From positions 3,038,001-3,102,000 of the forward strand of contig NZ_RKHG01000001.1 of the NCBI RefSeq assembly GCF_003752415.1: DNA of 64,000 nt, given 5' to 3'. Origin of the DNA: Luteococcus japonicus (GTDB taxonomy: Bacteria; Actinomycetota; Actinomycetes; Propionibacteriales; Propionibacteriaceae). A program made the translations under genes and the position numbers. A model generated the notes under the pieces. The model did not search any database. It was not told where the DNA came from and saw nothing but the letters and a program-made list of their open reading frames with translations. Below, piece by piece: positions 60,798 to 64,000 of this stretch. How positions within the stretch are numbered: the stretch's first letter is position 1; the number at the start of each line of letters is the position of its first letter.

Positions 60798-62017
60798 GCG
60801 CACCCGACGGCCGCAATCACGCGTCCACCAAGCCGCTGGTCCTGCCCGCGGAACCCCTGGCCGATCCGGGCAGGGAGCTTCCGCTGGTCTTTGCCGCCCC
60901 GCGGCGGGGAAAGCCAGCCAAGCACTGGATCGATCTGTCCACCGAGGAGCGCGTCCAGGCGGTGAAGGACCTGGGCCTGCCGGCCTTCAGGGCCCAGCAG
61001 ATCTCCAAGCACTTCTTCGAGCGTTTCGAGACCGACCCGACCACGTGGAGCGACCTGCCCAAGGCTGCTCGCGAGCAGGTTGCCGAACGCTTCTTCCCCG
61101 AGCTCGTCACTCCGATGAGTGAGCAGCGCTGTGATGGTGACACCACCGTCAAGACCTTGTGGCGGCTGCACGACGGCTCCCTCGTGGAGTCCGTCCTGAT
61201 GCGCTACGGCGTCAAGCGCGGTCTCCCCGAGGACCAGCAGAGCCACGTTCGCTCCACCCTGTGCATCAGCTCGCAGGCCGGCTGCGGCATGGCCTGCCCC
61301 TTCTGCGCCACCGGTCAGGGCGGCCTGCAGCGCAACATGTCCACCGGCGAGATCGTCGCCCAGGTGATGAAGGCCGAGCAGGTGCTCTCCTCCGGCGAGT
61401 TGCCCGGGGGAGCGGGACAGGTCAACAACATCGTCTTCATGGGGATGGGCGAACCGCTGGCCAACTACAAGGCCGTGATGGGCGCCGTGCGCGCCATCAG
61501 CGATCCAACACCCGACGGCCTGGGGATGAGCAAGCGCGGGATCACCGTCTCCACGGTCGGTCTCGTGCCGCGGATCGAGCAGCTGACGGCCGAGGGACTG
61601 CCCATCACGCTGGCCATCAGCCTGCACGCCCCGGACGACGAGCTGCGCGACGAGCTGGTGCCGATCAACACCCGCTACAAGGTCGACGAGGTGCTGGATG
61701 CCGCGTGGGACTACGCGAAGACGACGAAGCGCCGAGTCAGCATCGAGTACATCATGATCAAGGACATCAACGACCAGCCGGAGCGTGCGGCCCTGTTGGC
61801 CAAGCGCCTCAAGGCCCGTGGTGACTGGGGTTGGGTGCACGTGAACCTGATCCCGCTGAATCCGACGCCCGGGTCCAAGTGGACGGCCTCACGAAAGTCC
61901 GATGAGCAGGCCTTCGTCAAGACTCTGGAGAACTGGGGCATTCCGGTCACCGTCCGTGACACGCGAGGGCAGGAGATCGACGGGGCCTGCGGACAGCTGG
62001 CCGCCACGCTGAAGTAG
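60794..62017 (+). CDS. rlmN: Dual-specificity 23S rRNA/tRNA adenine-C2 methyltransferase RlmN
   Basis: 407-residue radical SAM enzyme that methylates C2 of A2503 in 23S rRNA and A37 in some tRNAs. The cluster motif CGMACPFC (Cys-X3-Cys-X2-Cys) and the C-terminal catalytic Cys in DGACGQLA are present. [12 protein letters not shown] and [16 protein letters not shown] also match. The N-terminal 45 residues are an unconserved extension. GTG start overlaps cdsA. End of the housekeeping cluster. Confidence 0.96.
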   Translation: MSAPDGRNHASTKPLVLPAEPLADPGRELPLVFAAPRRGKPAKHWIDLSTEERVQAVKDLGLPAFRAQQISKHFFERFETDPTTWSDLPKAAREQVAERFFPELVTPMSEQRCDGDTTVKTLWRLHDGSLVESVLMRYGVKRGLPEDQQSHVRSTLCISSQAGCGMACPFCATGQGGLQRNMSTGEIVAQVMKAEQVLSSGELPGGAGQVNNIVFMGMGEPLANYKAVMGAVRAISDPTPDGLGMSKRGITVSTVGLVPRIEQLTAEGLPITLAISLHAPDDELRDELVPINTRYKVDEVLDAAWDYAKTTKRRVSIEYIMIKDINDQPERAALLAKRLKARGDWGWVHVNLIPLNPTPGSKWTASRKSDEQAFVKTLENWGIPVTVRDTRGQEIDGACGQLAATLK

Positions 62018-62152
62018 GGCTGGGGGCCGGTCCGGGCCGAGCAGGACGTCCGCGATGTGGGACGCTGGTTGCCGAGTGCTGGACAGTGATTCAGTATGGC
62101 GCAGTTCGCACCGCGACGTCGCGGTGCCCGTCCTACTCAGGAGAGACTCGCC

Positions 62153-63772
62153 GTGGCCTCAACGACCCCCACCCCAGCACCGCCCTCCGGGGCGGCCCAA
62201 CCCCGGGAGCAGTGGCAGTCCCAGATGGGCTTCATCCTCGCCGCCGTCGGCTCCGCCATCGGCCTGGGCAACATCTGGCGCTTCCCGGGCGTCGCCTACA
62301 CCAATGGTGGCGGCGCCTTCCTGATCCCCTACCTGGTGGCCCTGCTCACCGCCGGTGTGGTCTACCTGCTCTTCGACTGGGCCCTGGGCCACCGCTACCG
62401 CGGCTCGGCGCCGGCGATCTTTCGTCGCATCCACCCGAAGTTCGAGCCGCTGGGCTGGTTCCAGGTGGGCCTGTGCTTCCTGATCATCACCTACTACGCC
62501 GTGATCGTGGCCTGGTCCGTGCGCTACATGGGCTACTCGCTCAACCGTGCCTGGGGCGATGACCCGGCCGGCTTCTTCACCAAGGACTTCCTGCACCTGC
62601 TGCCCTCGACCCAGGCGCACGTCACCGGTGACGTGGTGCCGGGCGTGATGTGGCCGCTGGTCCTGGTCTGGCTCTTCGTCACCCTGATCATGGCGATGGG
62701 TGTCTCCGGTGGCCTGGAGCGGCTCAACAAGGTCTTCCTGCCGTTGCTGGTCGTGATGTTCGTCGGCATGGTGGTGCGCGCCGTCACCCTGCCGGGTGCC
62801 GTCGACGGACTCAACTCCTTCTTCACCCCGGACTGGGAAGCCCTCGCGGACCCGCACGTGTGGATCCAGGCCTATGCCCAGATCTTCTTCTCCCTCTCGG
62901 TCATGTTCGGCATCATGATCACCTACGCCTCCTACCTCCCGCGACGCGCCAACCTGGCTCCCACCAGCTTCGTCGTCGCCTTCTCCAACTCCTCCTTCGA
63001 GATCCTGGCCGGAATCGGCGTCTTCTCGACGCTGGGCTACATGGCCTCCAAGCAGGGGATTGCCGTCTCCGAGCTGGAGGGGATCACCGGCCCGATCCTC
63101 AGCTTCGTGACCTTCCCCCAGGTGATCTCGATGATGCCCGGTGGCCACTTCTTCGGGATGCTCTTCTTCGGTTCGCTGTCGCTGGCCGGCATCACGTCGC
63201 TGGTCTCGCTGATCCAGGTGGTCACCGCGGCGGTTCAGGAGAAGTTCGGGATGGGCGTGCGCGCCAGCTCCGTGGTGGTCGGCCTGGTCTCGGCCGCGCT
63301 GTCCATCGGGCTCTACAGCACGTCGAACGGGCTCAACATGCTCGACGTCGTCGACAACTTCGTGAACAACATCGGCATCGTGAGCTCCGCCATCCTGACG
63401 GTCTTCCTGCTCACCTTCGTCGTGCGACGCCTGCCGGAACTGCACCACCACCTCAGCGAGCACTCGGCCAAGCCGTTGCGCGGCTGGTGGCGCCTCTTCG
63501 CCGGATACATCACGCCGATCATGCTCACCGTGATGCTGGTCTTCGCCCTGGTGGACCTGGTCCAGAACGGCTACGGCGACTACCCGTCGTGGTTCGTGCT
63601 GGCCTTCGGCTGGGGCGCGCTCGCGCTGCTGGTCATCGGGTCCGTACTGCTCTCGCTGCTGCCATGGCGCACCAGCGTCGACCACTTCGTGCCCGCGCGG
63701 CTGGAGGGCGTCGAGCCCAGGCCCTACCACCACCACATCGATCCCCGCGAAGTCCAGGAGGCCTCCCGATGA
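62153..63772 (+). CDS. NSS-family sodium:amino acid symporter (MetP-like)
   Basis: 539 residues, twelve membrane helices. GFILAAVGSAIGLGNIWRFP is the LeuT-fold first helix with the unwound sodium and substrate site; NGGGAFLIPYLVAL follows, and FSNSSFEILAGIGVF is helix 7. It imports amino acids with sodium. I chose GTG at 62153, with AGGAGA eight bases upstream, over ATG at 62096. It overlaps the small-subunit gene by four bases, as the methionine importer MetP does with MetS in corynebacteria. The substrate, methionine or alanine, is inferred from that pairing. Confidence 0.92.
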   Translation: MASTTPTPAPPSGAAQPREQWQSQMGFILAAVGSAIGLGNIWRFPGVAYTNGGGAFLIPYLVALLTAGVVYLLFDWALGHRYRGSAPAIFRRIHPKFEPLGWFQVGLCFLIITYYAVIVAWSVRYMGYSLNRAWGDDPAGFFTKDFLHLLPSTQAHVTGDVVPGVMWPLVLVWLFVTLIMAMGVSGGLERLNKVFLPLLVVMFVGMVVRAVTLPGAVDGLNSFFTPDWEALADPHVWIQAYAQIFFSLSVMFGIMITYASYLPRRANLAPTSFVVAFSNSSFEILAGIGVFSTLGYMASKQGIAVSELEGITGPILSFVTFPQVISMMPGGHFFGMLFFGSLSLAGITSLVSLIQVVTAAVQEKFGMGVRASSVVVGLVSAALSIGLYSTSNGLNMLDVVDNFVNNIGIVSSAILTVFLLTFVVRRLPELHHHLSEHSAKPLRGWWRLFAGYITPIMLTVMLVFALVDLVQNGYGDYPSWFVLAFGWGALALLVIGSVLLSLLPWRTSVDHFVPARLEGVEPRPYHHHIDPREVQEASR

Positions 63773-63894
63773 CTGCCACCGCCCTGCTGATGCTCATCCT
63801 CTCCCTGACCCTGGTCTGGGGAGGGCTCGTGCTGGCCATCGTGAACCTGCGGCGCAACCCCGCCGTCTACGCCGACGACGACCCGGCGGACTGA
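63769..63894 (+). CDS. Small subunit of the NSS importer (MetS-like)
   Basis: 41 residues: one membrane helix (about 5-27) and a short cytoplasmic end reading GGLVLAIVNLRRNPAVYADD. The motif LVWGGLVLAI and the R-R-N-P ending are typical of MetS-type small subunits. Coupled to the symporter by ATGA, so translated with it. In C. glutamicum the small subunit is needed for transport. Confidence 0.85.
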   Translation: MTATALLMLILSLTLVWGGLVLAIVNLRRNPAVYADDDPAD

Positions 63895-64000
63895 CCGGGC
63901 CACATGGTGGGCGATTGGGCTCGGACCTCGGACGCTCTGTAATGTGCTCGCGGAGGTCGACGTCAACTTCACGCGGCCTGCACCAGCGCGTCGCCCACCC
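63895..64000. other. Right-end non-coding stretch
   Basis: 106 bases with no supported gene. TAATGT near 63941 could be a -10 for a gene beyond the window, but no good -35 is 16-18 bases upstream of it. I see no tRNA. Confidence 0.3.

Noticed and set aside
63901-63999. GGTGGGCGA and TCGCCCACC at the right end as a terminator
   Set aside because: The arms are about 75 bases apart, too far for a simple terminator.
1-64000. tRNA, rRNA and CRISPR arrays
   Set aside because: No cloverleaf with a matching acceptor stem, no rRNA-like stretch and no regularly spaced repeats were found by eye.

Overview
The window is high-GC chromosomal DNA from an actinobacterium. Evidence: G/C-ended codons, frequent GTG starts, many ATGA/GTGA gene overlaps, an actinobacterial-type suf operon led by SufR, a DUF222 HNH protein, DUF3099, an InhA-like enoyl reductase, and the order xerC / M23 peptidase / rpsB-tsf-pyrH-frr-cdsA-rlmN. 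A Propionibacteriaceae-type organism is my best guess, but the family cannot be fixed from sequence alone. From memory, the first 38 kb keeps a skeleton known from the Mycobacterium tuberculosis Rv1456c-Rv1488 region (COX15 and its ABC pair, sufR-BDCSU-T, an ABC-F protein plus small HTH protein, fabG-inhA, a conserved hypothetical, NfeD, stomatin), with lineage-specific genes inserted between the blocks.

Layout. 1-3645 (minus): heme A synthase (cut by the window edge), an ABC-2 exporter pair and threonine synthase. 3754-4676: a membrane protein coupled to an HTH-DUF3887 protein. 4698-8651 (minus): a maltose-type ABC importer (SBP, MalF, MalG; no ATPase). 8937-15722: the complete Fe-S assembly operon sufR-B-D-Rieske-C-S-U-T. 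15981-22179: a ROK regulator with an extra sugar ATPase, divergent from a ChvE-GguAB type monosaccharide importer. 22295-26512: ABC-F ATPase, an HTH protein with a histone-H1-like tail, an ABC exporter. 26517-30219: a patch of decay and rearrangement (a DeoR regulator with an in-frame stop, a GNAT-VOC fusion that lost its end, an HNH gene with an inserted palindrome). 30191-41187: RlmA-type methyltransferase, atypical SDR, SURF1, FabG, FabI, orphan ABC ATPase, NfeD, stomatin, BASS transporter, GNAT, and the 5' half of a TrmH-family rRNA methylase gene.

41188-52108 is a genomic island of about 10.9 kb inserted inside that trmH gene. The native 3' half lies on the far side (52109-52525). Joining the two native halves gives an in-frame protein of about 268 residues. 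The island brings its own foreign trmH 3' end, so a full-length hybrid methylase is still encoded. Its cargo looks like an anti-phage or restriction module: on the minus strand, an MmeI-like adenine methyltransferase that seems to have lost its nuclease motif, an SF2 helicase and a GIY-YIG nuclease, all coupled by 4-base overlaps; on the plus strand, an unknown protein, an XRE-ImmA/IrrE protease regulator and a DUF6119/TIGR04141-type protein. A serine-recombinase-like protein that has lost key catalytic residues sits upstream of the methyltransferase, whose Shine-Dalgarno can be folded into a hairpin. This is the most likely undescribed system in the window.

52573-64000: a PadR regulator with a clear operator and a truncated partner, DoxX, peptide deformylase, XerC, a double-domain M23 peptidase, the rpsB-tsf-pyrH-frr-cdsA-rlmN housekeeping cluster, and an NSS-type amino-acid importer with its small subunit. 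I saw no rRNA, tRNA or CRISPR array. All family assignments rest on reading motifs by eye; no database was searched.
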